Source of the DNA: JAGVSR01 sp963778225
GTDB taxonomy: Bacteria; Pseudomonadota; Alphaproteobacteria; Rhizobiales; Hyphomicrobiaceae
Assembly: GCA_963778225.1 (NCBI GenBank)
Contig: CAVZTR010000010.1
Span: forward strand, 186,001 to 250,000
Direction: 5' to 3'
Length of the DNA stretch: 64,000 bases
The position numbers and the translations under genes were made by a program. Below the pieces are notes generated by a model. That model did no database searches and was not told the origin of the DNA. It saw only the letters and a list, made by a program, of their open reading frames with translations. This document shows, piece after piece, positions 56,680 through 64,000 of this stretch. The first letter of the stretch is position 1. Every line of letters starts with the position of its first letter.

Positions 56680-57195
56680 TCAGAGCCGCCGCCGCAACAG
56701 GACTTCCGCCGTGCCGGGTGCCACGAGATCGACGATCTCGCCGGTCCGCGCGAAGCCGTTCATCTCATAGAACCGCAACGCGTCGGCATTGAAAACGGAG
56801 GCGAGCACCCACACGTTCTGCTCGCCGTGGCGTTTGGCTTCATGCGCCAGCCACGCCAGGAACGTGCTCCCGAGCCGGCGCTTCTGATAGTCGGGCAGAA
56901 TACCGAGGAATTGCACGTAGGGGCCGCGCAACCAATTGAGCCGGATGCCCGCCGCACCCGCAACTTCGTTGCCCGCCATGATGGCGTAGCGCGGCGCACT
57001 CTTTTCCAGTGTTCCAAGATAGCCCGAGAGTGCATCGGCCTTGTAACCGAGCCGAGCCCAGGGATCGATCGCTGCGAAAGCCGGACCTAGCCGTTGCGGC
57101 TCGCCGGGCGGCAACGGGCGCAATGAGATTTCCCCCGGTCCGCTTCCGAACAGATCCGTATCGTAACGTTCAACGGGCGGGGGCGGCTGGCTCAT
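56680..57195 (-). CDS. GNAT family N-acetyltransferase
   Basis: 171 aa from ATG 57195; its first codons overlap the end of the polysaccharide deacetylase gene by 26 nt. Acetyl-CoA motif: YVQFLGILPDYQKRRLGSTF (Q/RxxGxG/S-type, near residue 108) and NVWVLASVFNADALRFYEMN with the typical RFYEMNGF. Substrate unknown. Last gene of a three-gene minus operon (hydratase, deacetylase, GNAT). Confidence 0.85.
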   Translation of the reverse strand: MSQPPPPVERYDTDLFGSGPGEISLRPLPPGEPQRLGPAFAAIDPWARLGYKADALSGYLGTLEKSAPRYAIMAGNEVAGAAGIRLNWLRGPYVQFLGILPDYQKRRLGSTFLAWLAHEAKRHGEQNVWVLASVFNADALRFYEMNGFARTGEIVDLVAPGTAEVLLRRRL

Positions 57196-58201
57196 GCGTT
57201 GTCTCCGCGGACTTGTTCTCTGGTCTGGGCGGCCGCGGGTTGAAGAACATGTCGTACTTATCTGTATCACCGGGCCGAGTGTTGTAGCACGTGGCGGAGA
57301 TTTCAGGCGTTCCTTGGGCGAGAAGCTCCGAGACGGTCACAAATTCATAGCCCCGAGCTTTCATCTGCGGGATGGCGATTGCGAGCGCCTCGGCCGTATG
57401 GAAGCCGCGGCCGTTGCCATGGGCGATGATGATGGCGCCGGGCTTCGCGCGCAGCATGACTTGCGCGATCGCCTCCGCCGACTGCGCCGGAACGGGATCG
57501 CCCGTCGATAAATCCCACTGAATTGCCAGCAAACCTGCATCATTTACGGCATCGAGCGATGCCTGATTGCAGGCGCCGAATGGAAAACGGAACAGCCCGA
57601 CGCGCGGCGGTATGGTCGTAAAGCCGTCGTCTCCGCGCACACATTGCGAACCTGCAAGTGCAGCTCGCTGCAATTCATAGGCGCGTTGCGGACCTTCGAT
57701 TTCCTCTTTCAGAGCATTGCCGGCGAGAAGACGCAGGTTGCGATGGGCTTCCGCATGATTGCCGATCTCGAACAGCGGATCGGCCATCAGCTGGCGCGTG
57801 CGCTCGGAATGCGACCGCATCCATTTGCCGCCCGAAAAGAACGTCGCCTTGATCGCGTTCGCCCGCAGATAATCGACAAGCGCCGCGTCAAAGCCGGCCA
57901 CTTCTCCGGGCAGTTCGCACATGTCGAACGTGAGCGCGACCATCTTCTTGCCCGGCGGAAGCTTCACGCGCCGGATCGCGCCACGCCATTCCTTCGGCAC
58001 CTGCGCATGAGGCGCCAGCGTCATCGCTGCCGGGGGCTGATCGAACGCGTGCAGACCCTTGATGCTCTTCTTCTCCTCCACCGATCCCGATAGCGCTGCC
58101 GGCGACCAGCAGCGATCGCGCAACGCCGTCCGGTCAGCAGCGACCGCCGGAGCGGCCAGCAGTGCTGCAGAGACCATGACCGCGAGGCATCGAAAGATCA
58201 C
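57170..58201 (-). CDS. Exported polysaccharide deacetylase (NodB fold)
   Basis: 343 aa from GTG 58201, 1 nt after the hydratase stop; ATG 58177 is an alternative. Signal peptide (FRCLAVMVSAALLAAPAVAA). NodB homology: VALTFDMCELPGEVAGFD (catalytic Asp), FEIGNHAEAHRNLRLL (metal His-x3-His), RFPFGACNQASLDA, and IIIAHGNGRGFHTAEAL with the final histidine. TFDMC departs from the usual TFDDG, so metal binding should be checked. Would act on a periplasmic glycan. Confidence 0.85.
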   Translation of the reverse strand: MIFRCLAVMVSAALLAAPAVAADRTALRDRCWSPAALSGSVEEKKSIKGLHAFDQPPAAMTLAPHAQVPKEWRGAIRRVKLPPGKKMVALTFDMCELPGEVAGFDAALVDYLRANAIKATFFSGGKWMRSHSERTRQLMADPLFEIGNHAEAHRNLRLLAGNALKEEIEGPQRAYELQRAALAGSQCVRGDDGFTTIPPRVGLFRFPFGACNQASLDAVNDAGLLAIQWDLSTGDPVPAQSAEAIAQVMLRAKPGAIIIAHGNGRGFHTAEALAIAIPQMKARGYEFVTVSELLAQGTPEISATCYNTRPGDTDKYDMFFNPRPPRPENKSAETTHEPAAPAR

Positions 58202-58202
58202 G

Positions 58203-58997
58203 TCATTGTCCTTTGAACATGGGCTTGCGCTTTTCCCCGAACGCCTTTCGGCCCTCCGCATAGTCCGCGCTCTCGAAGCACGCCTTTACCAGGGCCTCCA
58301 GCCCCGCGATGTCGGCGGTCTCCGGCTTGAGTGTCAGTTCATCGATGGCAGCCTTCGCGGCCCGGATCGTCATTGGGGCATTGGCAGCAATCGTATCCGC
58401 GAGCATCCGCGTCTCCGCATCCAGAGCCGCCGCCGGATACACGCGGTTGACGAGCCCCATCTGCAGCGCCTCGGAGGCGACGAACCGGCGGCCGGTGAAC
58501 AGAAGCTCTTTCACCGATGCCGGGGGAGCGAGCGTGAGCAGCGTGCGCACCCAGCGGGGATGATAGCCGAGCCCGAGCTTGGCGGCGGGGATGGCGAACG
58601 TCGCCGCGTCATTGGCCAGTCGAAGATCGCAGCACGCGGCGATCCCGAGGCCGCCACCAAGACAGAACCCCTCGATCATGGCCAGTGTCGGCTTGTTGGC
58701 CCCCAGCAACGCCTCGAACGCCGCGTGGTTCAGCGCGTCATAGACCTTGGCTGCATCACCGGTTCGAGCGCTATCGAACTCGGAAATGTCGGCGCCCGCT
58801 GAAAACGCTTTGCCGCCGGCGCCCTTCAGCACGATGACGCGGACCGCCGGGTCAGCCTCGGCTTCGGTCATCAGTCGCGGGATGGCCCCCCACATCGCCG
58901 ACGTCAGCGCATTGAGCCGTGCCGGATTGTCGAGGATCAGAAAGGCGATGCCGCCCTCCCGCTCGAGCCGCAATTCCGGTGCTTTTTCGTCGGCCAT
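58203..58997 (-). CDS. Enoyl-CoA hydratase/isomerase family protein
   Basis: 264 aa crotonase-fold protein. Oxyanion-hole segments: GAGGKAFSAGADISEF (near residue 65) and EGFCLGGGLGIAACCDLRLA (near 110). A glutamate in the position of the catalytic pair is not obvious in AKLGLGYHPRWVRTLLTLAP, so substrate class is open. Starts the minus operon with the deacetylase and GNAT genes, an unusual grouping. Confidence 0.85.
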   Translation of the reverse strand: MADEKAPELRLEREGGIAFLILDNPARLNALTSAMWGAIPRLMTEAEADPAVRVIVLKGAGGKAFSAGADISEFDSARTGDAAKVYDALNHAAFEALLGANKPTLAMIEGFCLGGGLGIAACCDLRLANDAATFAIPAAKLGLGYHPRWVRTLLTLAPPASVKELLFTGRRFVASEALQMGLVNRVYPAAALDAETRMLADTIAANAPMTIRAAKAAIDELTLKPETADIAGLEALVKACFESADYAEGRKAFGEKRKPMFKGQ

Positions 58998-59235
58998 GAC
59001 GGTCCCTCTGGTACGGTGGATGCTTGGCTTCTACGAGGGGGGAGCCGAGGTGACAATCAGCCCTCTGGTCGCGAGGGCTCCGCGGTCCGGGTATGCGCTG
59101 CAACGCGAACCCACGAGCAATTCCATTCGTTCGTCCGGAGGTTTAGATTGACGCCCGGGGCATCGCCGGATACCCGGTTGCCTCATCGCCGAAGCCGCGA
59201 CGCCCGGCCAACGACCTCAAGGACTTAACCGCCCA

Positions 59236-60138
59236 ATGTCCGCTTCCCGCCCACAGAAAACCGATGGCGCACCGCCCCATGGTGGCGCAAAGCCGAAGTC
59301 GAAGGCGGCAGGGCACATTGCGTCCGCTGATCCCGTCTGGGAGCAAGTCCAGCGTGAGGCCGCATCCGCCATGGCAGGTGAGCCGGCGCTGACGGGCTTC
59401 GTCTTTGCCACCGTCGTCAACCACACTCGTCTCGAAGATGCGATCGCCCACCGCGTCGCCCAGCGGCTCAACCATTCCGATGTCGATGCGGGCTTGATCC
59501 TGCAAACGTTCCAGGACGTGCTCGACAGCCAGCCTGATTTGTCGCTCGCGATCCGCGCCGATCTGGCCGCCGTCTATGACCGCGACCCGGCCTGCACCCG
59601 CTATCTCGAGCCGCTACTGTTCTTCAAGGGCTTCCACGCGCTCGTCACGCACCGCTTCGCGCATGAGCTTTGGCGTCAGGGACGAAAGGACTTCGCGCTT
59701 TATCTCCAGAGCCAGTCATCGAAGATCTTCTCAACGGATATCCATCCGGCCGCCCGCTTTGGACGCGGCATCATGCTCGATCACGCCACCGGCTTCGTCG
59801 TCGGTGAAACCGCGGTCGTGGGCGACAACTGCTCGTTCCTGCATGCGGTCACGCTCGGCGGCAGCGGCAAGGTGACGGGCGATCGGCATCCCAAGATTGG
59901 CGCGGGCGTTCTGATTGGCGCTGGAGCGAAAGTGCTCGGCAACATCCATGTCGGCAATTGCGCTCTGGTCGCGGCCGGCAGCGTCGTGCTGCAGGATGTG
60001 CCCCCGAACATGACCGTTGCGGGCGTGCCCGCGCGCGTGGTTGGCCCCGTCAGTTGCGCTGAGCCCGCCCGCTCCATGGATCAGATGCTGCGAACGGCGC
60101 CGAACTACCTGGGTCCAGACGACTACAGCATGCTTTGA
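59236..60138 (+). CDS. cysE: Serine O-acetyltransferase CysE
   Basis: 300 aa, somewhat longer than usual because of an N-terminal about 30-residue extension (QKTDGAPPHGGAKPK). The N-terminal helical domain is followed by the left-handed beta-helix with DIHPAARFGRGIMLDHATGF (catalytic Asp-His pair), SFLHAVTLGGSGKVTGDRHP and GAGVLIGAGAKVLGNIHVGN. Makes O-acetylserine for cysteine. Linked to the downstream DUF3126 gene, as in other Rhizobiales. Confidence 0.96.
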   Translation: MSASRPQKTDGAPPHGGAKPKSKAAGHIASADPVWEQVQREAASAMAGEPALTGFVFATVVNHTRLEDAIAHRVAQRLNHSDVDAGLILQTFQDVLDSQPDLSLAIRADLAAVYDRDPACTRYLEPLLFFKGFHALVTHRFAHELWRQGRKDFALYLQSQSSKIFSTDIHPAARFGRGIMLDHATGFVVGETAVVGDNCSFLHAVTLGGSGKVTGDRHPKIGAGVLIGAGAKVLGNIHVGNCALVAAGSVVLQDVPPNMTVAGVPARVVGPVSCAEPARSMDQMLRTAPNYLGPDDYSML

Positions 60139-60189
60139 GGCGCACGAAGTCCGCGCAGTCTAGCTCACAGATACAACCGGAGAAGCCAC

Positions 60190-60405
60190 GTGAAGAAAGA
60201 AGAAATCGCGAAGGTTGAGGCCTTCCTTCGCAAGACGTTCGGCACCAAGAACCTTTCGGTGCGTGCCCGCCCGAAGAAGGACGACAGCGCGGAGGTCTAC
60301 ATCGGTGATGATTTCATCGCCGTGCTGTTCCGCGAAGACGAGGACGGCGAGGTGTCCTACCAATTCCAGATGGCCATCCTCGACGTCGATCTCGAAGAAG
60401 CCTGA
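60190..60405 (+). CDS. DUF3126 family protein
   Basis: 71 aa acidic soluble protein: MKKEEIAKVEAFLRKTFGTK, DDSAEVYIGDDFIAVLFRED, YQFQMAILDVDLEEA. This short family is typical of alphaproteobacteria and commonly lies after cysE. Function unknown. It is 51 nt after cysE and 19 nt before the carbonic anhydrase-like gene, probably one transcript. Confidence 0.9.
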   Translation: MKKEEIAKVEAFLRKTFGTKNLSVRARPKKDDSAEVYIGDDFIAVLFREDEDGEVSYQFQMAILDVDLEEA

Positions 60406-60424
60406 GCGCGCGCCGGGGGGCAAC

Positions 60425-60955
60425 ATGACGATTTACCGGCTCGCGGATGCGCATGTCGTTATGCCGAAGGGTGATCGCGCGTGGGTGGCTCCGAATGCGG
60501 TTTGCTTGGGCAAAGTGGAATTGTGCGAAGACGCAAGCGTCTGGTTCGGCGCCGTTCTGCGCGGCGACAACGAGTTGATCCGGGTCGGTGCCCGCTCGAA
60601 CGTGCAGGACGGATGCGTGCTGCACACAGACCCCGGCTTTCCACTCGACATTGGCGAGGATTGCACGATCGGCCACATGGTCATGCTGCACGGATGCACC
60701 ATCGGCAGCGGGAGCTTGATCGGCATCGGCTCCATTGTGCTGAACGGCGCCAAGATCGGTGAGGGTTCCCTTGTCGGCGCCAATACACTGATCACCGAGG
60801 GCAAAGAATTCCCGCCGCGCTCGATGATCCTGGGTTCACCCGGCAAGGTCGTGCGCGAATTGTCGGCCGAAGAGAGCGAGCGCCTGAAGGTGAGCGCGGG
60901 CCGCTATGTCGCCAACTGGAAGCGCTACGCCCAGAGCCTCGCACTGCAGGACTAA
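60425..60955 (+). CDS. Gamma-class carbonic anhydrase-like hexapeptide protein
   Basis: 176 aa left-handed beta-helix protein (CaiE/PaaY/YrdA type). Candidate metal ligands are histidines in DGCVLHTDPG and GHMVMLHGCTIG. Further rungs: SLIGIGSIVLNGAKIGEGSL. Catalytic activity of the YrdA group is often weak, and the fold also serves acyl transferases. Third gene of the cysE cluster, then a terminator. Confidence 0.9.
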   Translation: MTIYRLADAHVVMPKGDRAWVAPNAVCLGKVELCEDASVWFGAVLRGDNELIRVGARSNVQDGCVLHTDPGFPLDIGEDCTIGHMVMLHGCTIGSGSLIGIGSIVLNGAKIGEGSLVGANTLITEGKEFPPRSMILGSPGKVVRELSAEESERLKVSAGRYVANWKRYAQSLALQD

Positions 60956-60975
60956 GAGCGACGAGACAGAAAACA

Positions 60976-61008
60976 AAAGAGCCGGATGCGATGCGCATCC
61001 GGCTCTTT
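60976..61008. terminator. Bidirectional rho-independent terminator
   Basis: Perfect 15-bp stem AAAGAGCCGGATGCG/CGCATCCGGCTCTTT with an ATG loop, between the gamma carbonic anhydrase gene and the convergent BTLCP gene. Confidence 0.92.
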
Positions 61009-61029
61009 CATTTCAAACTCGTTGCAACG

Positions 61030-61671
61030 TCAGCGGTCGTTCTGCACGCCGGCAAGCGACGATGGGGCGCCGGCATCCTGCGGATCGAGCGACACCCACA
61101 CTTTGGGATCGAGATACGACTGGCGCATCACGAACTGATAGCTGGAGCGCGACCATAACCGGACATCGTCGCTCTTGTTGTCGAGCACGAAATCGCCCTG
61201 GCTCGTGCGCGCAGTGAGAACAGCATGTCCCTCGCCCTTCTCGTCGCGCACGACGGTCAGCAGCAGCGAACTCGATGGCCAGCCGCGACCGACCAGAATT
61301 TTCTGCTTGAGCAGAGCATAATCCTCGCAGTCGCCCTTATCGCCAGGCAGCGTCCAGTATTCGCTGATGCCATAAATTTCGTTATCCGTCGCCGGCTCGA
61401 CAGACCGATTGACGAGGCGGTTCACCTCGTCGAGGTCGCTGAGGCTTTCGGGCGTGGCTTCGAAGCGGCCACCGTTCCCGCGCTGGACACAGTATTGCGG
61501 GTTCTGGTCGCAAAAGCGCACGAACCCGTACGGCGCCTGTGAGGACCCGAACACCCGCATGTAAGCGGTCCGTTCGGACAACGCGGGCAATGCCACCGGA
61601 TCGGCCGCAGCCTGGGTGGCAAGAGTAGCGCCTAACGCAGCGCCAGCGACAATGACTGATACGCACTTCAT
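61030..61671 (-). CDS. BTLCP transglutaminase-like cysteine peptidase, exported
   Basis: 213 aa from ATG 61671. Signal peptide (VIVAGAALGATLATQAAA). The bacterial transglutaminase-like cysteine proteinase triad is visible: cysteine in KGDCEDYALLKQKIL (near residue 115), histidine in GEGHAVLTARTSQGDFVLDN and the following aspartate. Related LapG cleaves adhesins under c-di-GMP control; this protein is shorter and its target is unknown. Confidence 0.87.
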   Translation of the reverse strand: MKCVSVIVAGAALGATLATQAAADPVALPALSERTAYMRVFGSSQAPYGFVRFCDQNPQYCVQRGNGGRFEATPESLSDLDEVNRLVNRSVEPATDNEIYGISEYWTLPGDKGDCEDYALLKQKILVGRGWPSSSLLLTVVRDEKGEGHAVLTARTSQGDFVLDNKSDDVRLWSRSSYQFVMRQSYLDPKVWVSLDPQDAGAPSSLAGVQNDR

Positions 61672-61816
61672 GCGAAAACCCCGTACTAACAACGCTACAC
61701 TAGCGTAAAATCCTCGTTGTCCCCTGAATGCAAAGCCCGGCATTTGATCAAACTTTTATCTTTCTGCCGCGCCCGATTTTCCTGCACGTACCCGCATGTG
61801 CCGTCTGTTCTCGCCG

Positions 61817-62443
61817 TCACGTGAAATGCCGGCGGAGAGCCTCCGGTTCCTGAATGTCGACGAACTGGACACCGATCCCATGCTCGTGATGGCGCATGAC
61901 GCGCCCGCGCATCCGCCCGAGCATCAAGCTGCTTCCGATCGGCGGCCGTATGTCCATCCGGAGCGATGCCCCCGAGATCGACACGTCAACGACTTCGCAA
62001 TCGACTGTTTCGCCCGTATCGAGCAAAACGGTTTTGTTCTGATCTGCGACGGAACCGCGTTCGTGCCGACGCTCCGTGATGTCGCTCAGCACGTCGCGAT
62101 TGATCAGCCAGGTCAGTTGCGCGGCAAGCTTCTCTCGCTTGCGCGCGGTCGTCCTGAACTGCATGGCGAACCCGCCTTCGAAGACCCGCACGACGCTGCC
62201 TTCCAGCCCGCCGATATGATCGAAATAGACGACGATGCGTTCGCCCTCATCAACGGCGACGGGCGAATTGATGGCTGCGCCGCCAACGGATATGTCATTC
62301 AATCTACAGGGATATTCGTGCCGGTTTGCACGCATGAAGCGGCCGAGCAACGTGATCGCGACGCGCTTGTGGCGGCGCTTGTCCGTCGCGGGCTGTGCTC
62401 CAAGGACAGCCGTCTCCTTGAGCGTTTGGAAGGCGGTGGTCAT
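61817..62443 (-). CDS. Tandem PilZ-domain protein
   Basis: 208 aa with two PilZ domains. The first (about 22-110) has RRHKRVAITLLGRF and LNDISVGGAAI; the second (about 122-205) has ERRHERGSV and VDVSISGASLRM. Both carry the R-x-x-x-R and D/N-x-S-x-x-G elements that bind cyclic di-GMP in PilZ proteins. It is cytoplasmic. The partner is unknown; neighbours are the BTLCP gene and a PAS-domain protein. Confidence 0.88.
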   Translation of the reverse strand: MTTAFQTLKETAVLGAQPATDKRRHKRVAITLLGRFMRANRHEYPCRLNDISVGGAAINSPVAVDEGERIVVYFDHIGGLEGSVVRVFEGGFAMQFRTTARKREKLAAQLTWLINRDVLSDITERRHERGSVADQNKTVLLDTGETVDCEVVDVSISGASLRMDIRPPIGSSLMLGRMRGRVMRHHEHGIGVQFVDIQEPEALRRHFT

Positions 62444-62627
62444 GCGTCACGGACCCGATAGCAACCTGCGTCAGACCTGTCCTGGACCCGATCAAACACA
62501 ACGATCGTGCGCAGATCCGGGCAGTCTCACGGTGACTATGGGGCGGAGCTTCTTAATGAAGGCCTAAAAGGTCCTCGAAAGTGGGACAGGCCGTAGGCAA
62601 AAATCGATGTGCGATCGGCAGGTCTGA

Positions 62628-63284
62628 TCAAGATTCAGGTGCAGCGGGCCCGTTGCCGCTGAGACCGCCATCGAAGACGCGAAACTGGCGACGGTCCGAC
62701 CGCACGATGCGGGACTGGCGAATACGCGGCAGAAAAGGGCTCTGGCGATCATCGATGTCTTCGGTCTGCGCGACAAACGCCTGCGGATGCCCGTCAGGCC
62801 AGATGATTTCGTCGGTCACCAGATGCATGGCTTGAAGCGGCTCCAAACCAAGCCACGACGGCGCGGTCAGCGGGCTCACGACGCCGAGGAACCGATCGGC
62901 ACAAATCGGTCCGTGGATTAAGGGCAAGATGAGGATTTCCACCTGCAGAGATTTTCCCGAAGCGGTCTCAGTGTTCGCCAAGAGCAGGATCACCCCGCCC
63001 TGCACCGAGATGGCATTCAGCCGCGACCGCAGCGTGCCGATGTCTTGAGCGTTCCAGGATGCGAGAAAGTCGTGTCCCCGAAATTCTTTTTTGAAGCGTT
63101 CGCATAGGCGGGTTCCCGCCAGGCGATACGGGAAGGTGCCCGTATCGTGGCGCTCCAGGATAAACGTATCCGGCAGCGCGTCTCCGATACTGGCCGGCTC
63201 GATCTCGAAACGGCGGGGGGCTAGGCGGGGGCCGCGCAGCCGGTTCCAGTAGTCGAAAAGGTGCTGGCTGGTCTTATGTCTCAT
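62628..63284 (-). CDS. PAS_5-type sensor-like protein
   Basis: 218 aa from ATG 63284; another ATG is 9 nt upstream. Opens MRHKTSQHLFDYWNRLRG, continues RFEIEPASIGDALPDTFILE, and FPYRLAGTRLCERFKKEFRG; this matches the PAS_5 (PF07310) family of single-domain proteins in alphaproteobacteria. No output domain. Role unknown. Next to the tandem PilZ gene, same strand, 184 nt apart. Confidence 0.82.
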   Translation of the reverse strand: MRHKTSQHLFDYWNRLRGPRLAPRRFEIEPASIGDALPDTFILERHDTGTFPYRLAGTRLCERFKKEFRGHDFLASWNAQDIGTLRSRLNAISVQGGVILLLANTETASGKSLQVEILILPLIHGPICADRFLGVVSPLTAPSWLGLEPLQAMHLVTDEIIWPDGHPQAFVAQTEDIDDRQSPFLPRIRQSRIVRSDRRQFRVFDGGLSGNGPAAPES

Positions 63285-63532
63285 TCTGACCATCGATCGT
63301 ACACGACCCGCCAGGGCCGAGGGTTATTGGGACGTCGGCAAGGCCGAAGCCGTCCGCGTTAACGCCTCGGTCGCAGCTTTTGTGCCAGTGGCCGTGCCGG
63401 TGCTGACCGCCACGTCCACCCGAAAGGTGTTTAGAGTTGCCGCCTCGAGGCCGCGCCCGCCATCGTGCCGCCTATCGCAGCGGTAACGGCCGCCCCGGAA
63501 CCGCATGAGGAGGACAATCTTGGCGAATTCGC

Positions 63533-64000
63533 ATGATGACGATGGCCGACATGAAGCGGGAGAACCCTGGCTGCATGGCTCCCCGCCCGCCTGCCGGCCC
63601 GCCGCCGCGTGAGCCGATCTTCAATATTCCGCCGATGGTCCTCAGCCTGCTGGCGATCATGATTGCGGTGATGGTCTATCGCTCGACGCTGGACGAGGAT
63701 GCCGACACGCACTTCGTGCTGCTGATGGCGCTGATCCCCGCCCGCTTGGTCGGCTATGCCGCCGAATTACCCGGGGGTATGACGGCCATCTACACGCAAT
63801 TCGTGACGCACATGTTCGTCCACGGCGACGCCATGCATCTGGCGTTCAACGGCGCGTCGATGCTTGCATTTGCAGGGGCACTGGAAAAACGCATAGGCGC
63901 AATCCGTCTTTTACTCTTTTTCTTCGTCTGCGGTTTCGCGGGTGCAATAACCTTCATCATCATCAATCCCGGTTTACTCGCCCCCATGATCGGAGCCTCG
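63533..64000 (+). CDS. Rhomboid family intramembrane protease (partial)
   Basis: N-terminal about 156 residues; runs off the right edge. ATG 63533 is a guess among several (63536, 63542, 63551). A Pro-rich cytoplasmic start, then one hydrophobic segment (MVLSLLAIMIAVMVY) and the typical THMFVHGDAMHLAFNGASML block, which is the rhomboid HxxxN region before the catalytic serine. The GxSG serine and final histidine lie beyond the window. Confidence 0.85.
   Translation, partial: MMTMADMKRENPGCMAPRPPAGPPPREPIFNIPPMVLSLLAIMIAVMVYRSTLDEDADTHFVLLMALIPARLVGYAAELPGGMTAIYTQFVTHMFVHGDAMHLAFNGASMLAFAGALEKRIGAIRLLLFFFVCGFAGAITFIIINPGLLAPMIGAS

Noticed and set aside
63324..63506. 60-codon minus ORF between the PAS and rhomboid genes
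   Set aside because: Upstream of its ATG is TCCTCCTC, not a ribosome site, and the composition is low complexity.

Overview
The window is chromosomal DNA of a GC-rich alphaproteobacterium, most likely in the Hyphomicrobiales (Hyphomicrobium/Rhodomicrobium-like). The reasons are the ppiD-trp-moaC gene order divergent from tpiA-secG-pyrG, a porin of the rhizobial family, cysE followed by a DUF3126 gene, a BTLCP transglutaminase-like protein, and a cobalamin methionine synthase split into two genes. The genus cannot be fixed by eye. No phage, IS element, CRISPR array or rRNA gene was seen. One tRNA gene with anticodon CAT is present.

Layout. 0.0-7.4 kb (minus strand): ppiD, trpE, a SixA-like phosphatase, trpG, trpD (frameshifted), a small membrane protein, trpC and the start of moaC. 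7.6-12.6 kb: tpiA, two exported proteins, secG, pyrG (3' frameshift) and a PilZ-like gene. 12.7-17.0 kb: fadD, then an acyl carrier protein, a ketosynthase and a cyclophilin-like protein behind a leader rich in hairpins. 17.0-21.4 kb: an envelope polysaccharide region with an ELM1-type glycosyltransferase-like gene, a scar of GDP-fucose genes (gmd/fcl), a membrane protein, an MsbA-like exporter and the tRNA. 21.5-31.8 kb: SIMPL protein, nitrilase/GNAT/NTF2-like trio, host-attachment protein, secreted HAD phosphatase plus arylsulfatase (frameshifted), YjbQ, GreA/B-like factor, TPR protein, EF-P and its lysyl modifier EpmA. 32-38.2 kb: YcjX/YcjF-like pair convergent with opgG-opgH (periplasmic glucan synthesis). 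38.9-48.9 kb: a porin with many frameshifts, small exported proteins, YpfJ-type metalloprotease, CPBP protease, EttA, a LysR regulator, DUF4142, CHAP-like and MlaC-like proteins. 49-55.6 kb: an ArsR-methyltransferase fusion, metF and split metH form a methionine/SAM-cycle operon behind a palindrome that overlaps its promoter. 55.7-64 kb: small membrane proteins, GNAT/deacetylase/enoyl-CoA hydratase operon, cysE-DUF3126-gamma carbonic anhydrase, BTLCP, a tandem PilZ protein, a PAS protein and the start of a rhomboid protease.

Main themes. Amino-acid and one-carbon metabolism (trp, met, cys) and envelope biogenesis (MsbA, ELM1, OpgGH, MlaC, porin) dominate. The most interesting signals are: (1) the ArsR-methyltransferase fusion, which lacks the usual metal-binding cysteines, with its promoter palindrome ahead of metF-metH; (2) a three-copy hairpin repeat whose stem changes are compensatory; (3) nested hairpins ahead of the ACP-ketosynthase genes; (4) the gmd/fcl deletion scar; (5) very small membrane-protein ORFs with good ribosome sites. 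Several otherwise conserved genes carry single-base frameshifts, mostly extra bases in short runs, and the porin has at least six. This may reflect assembly error, so these genes should not be called dead without checking reads.
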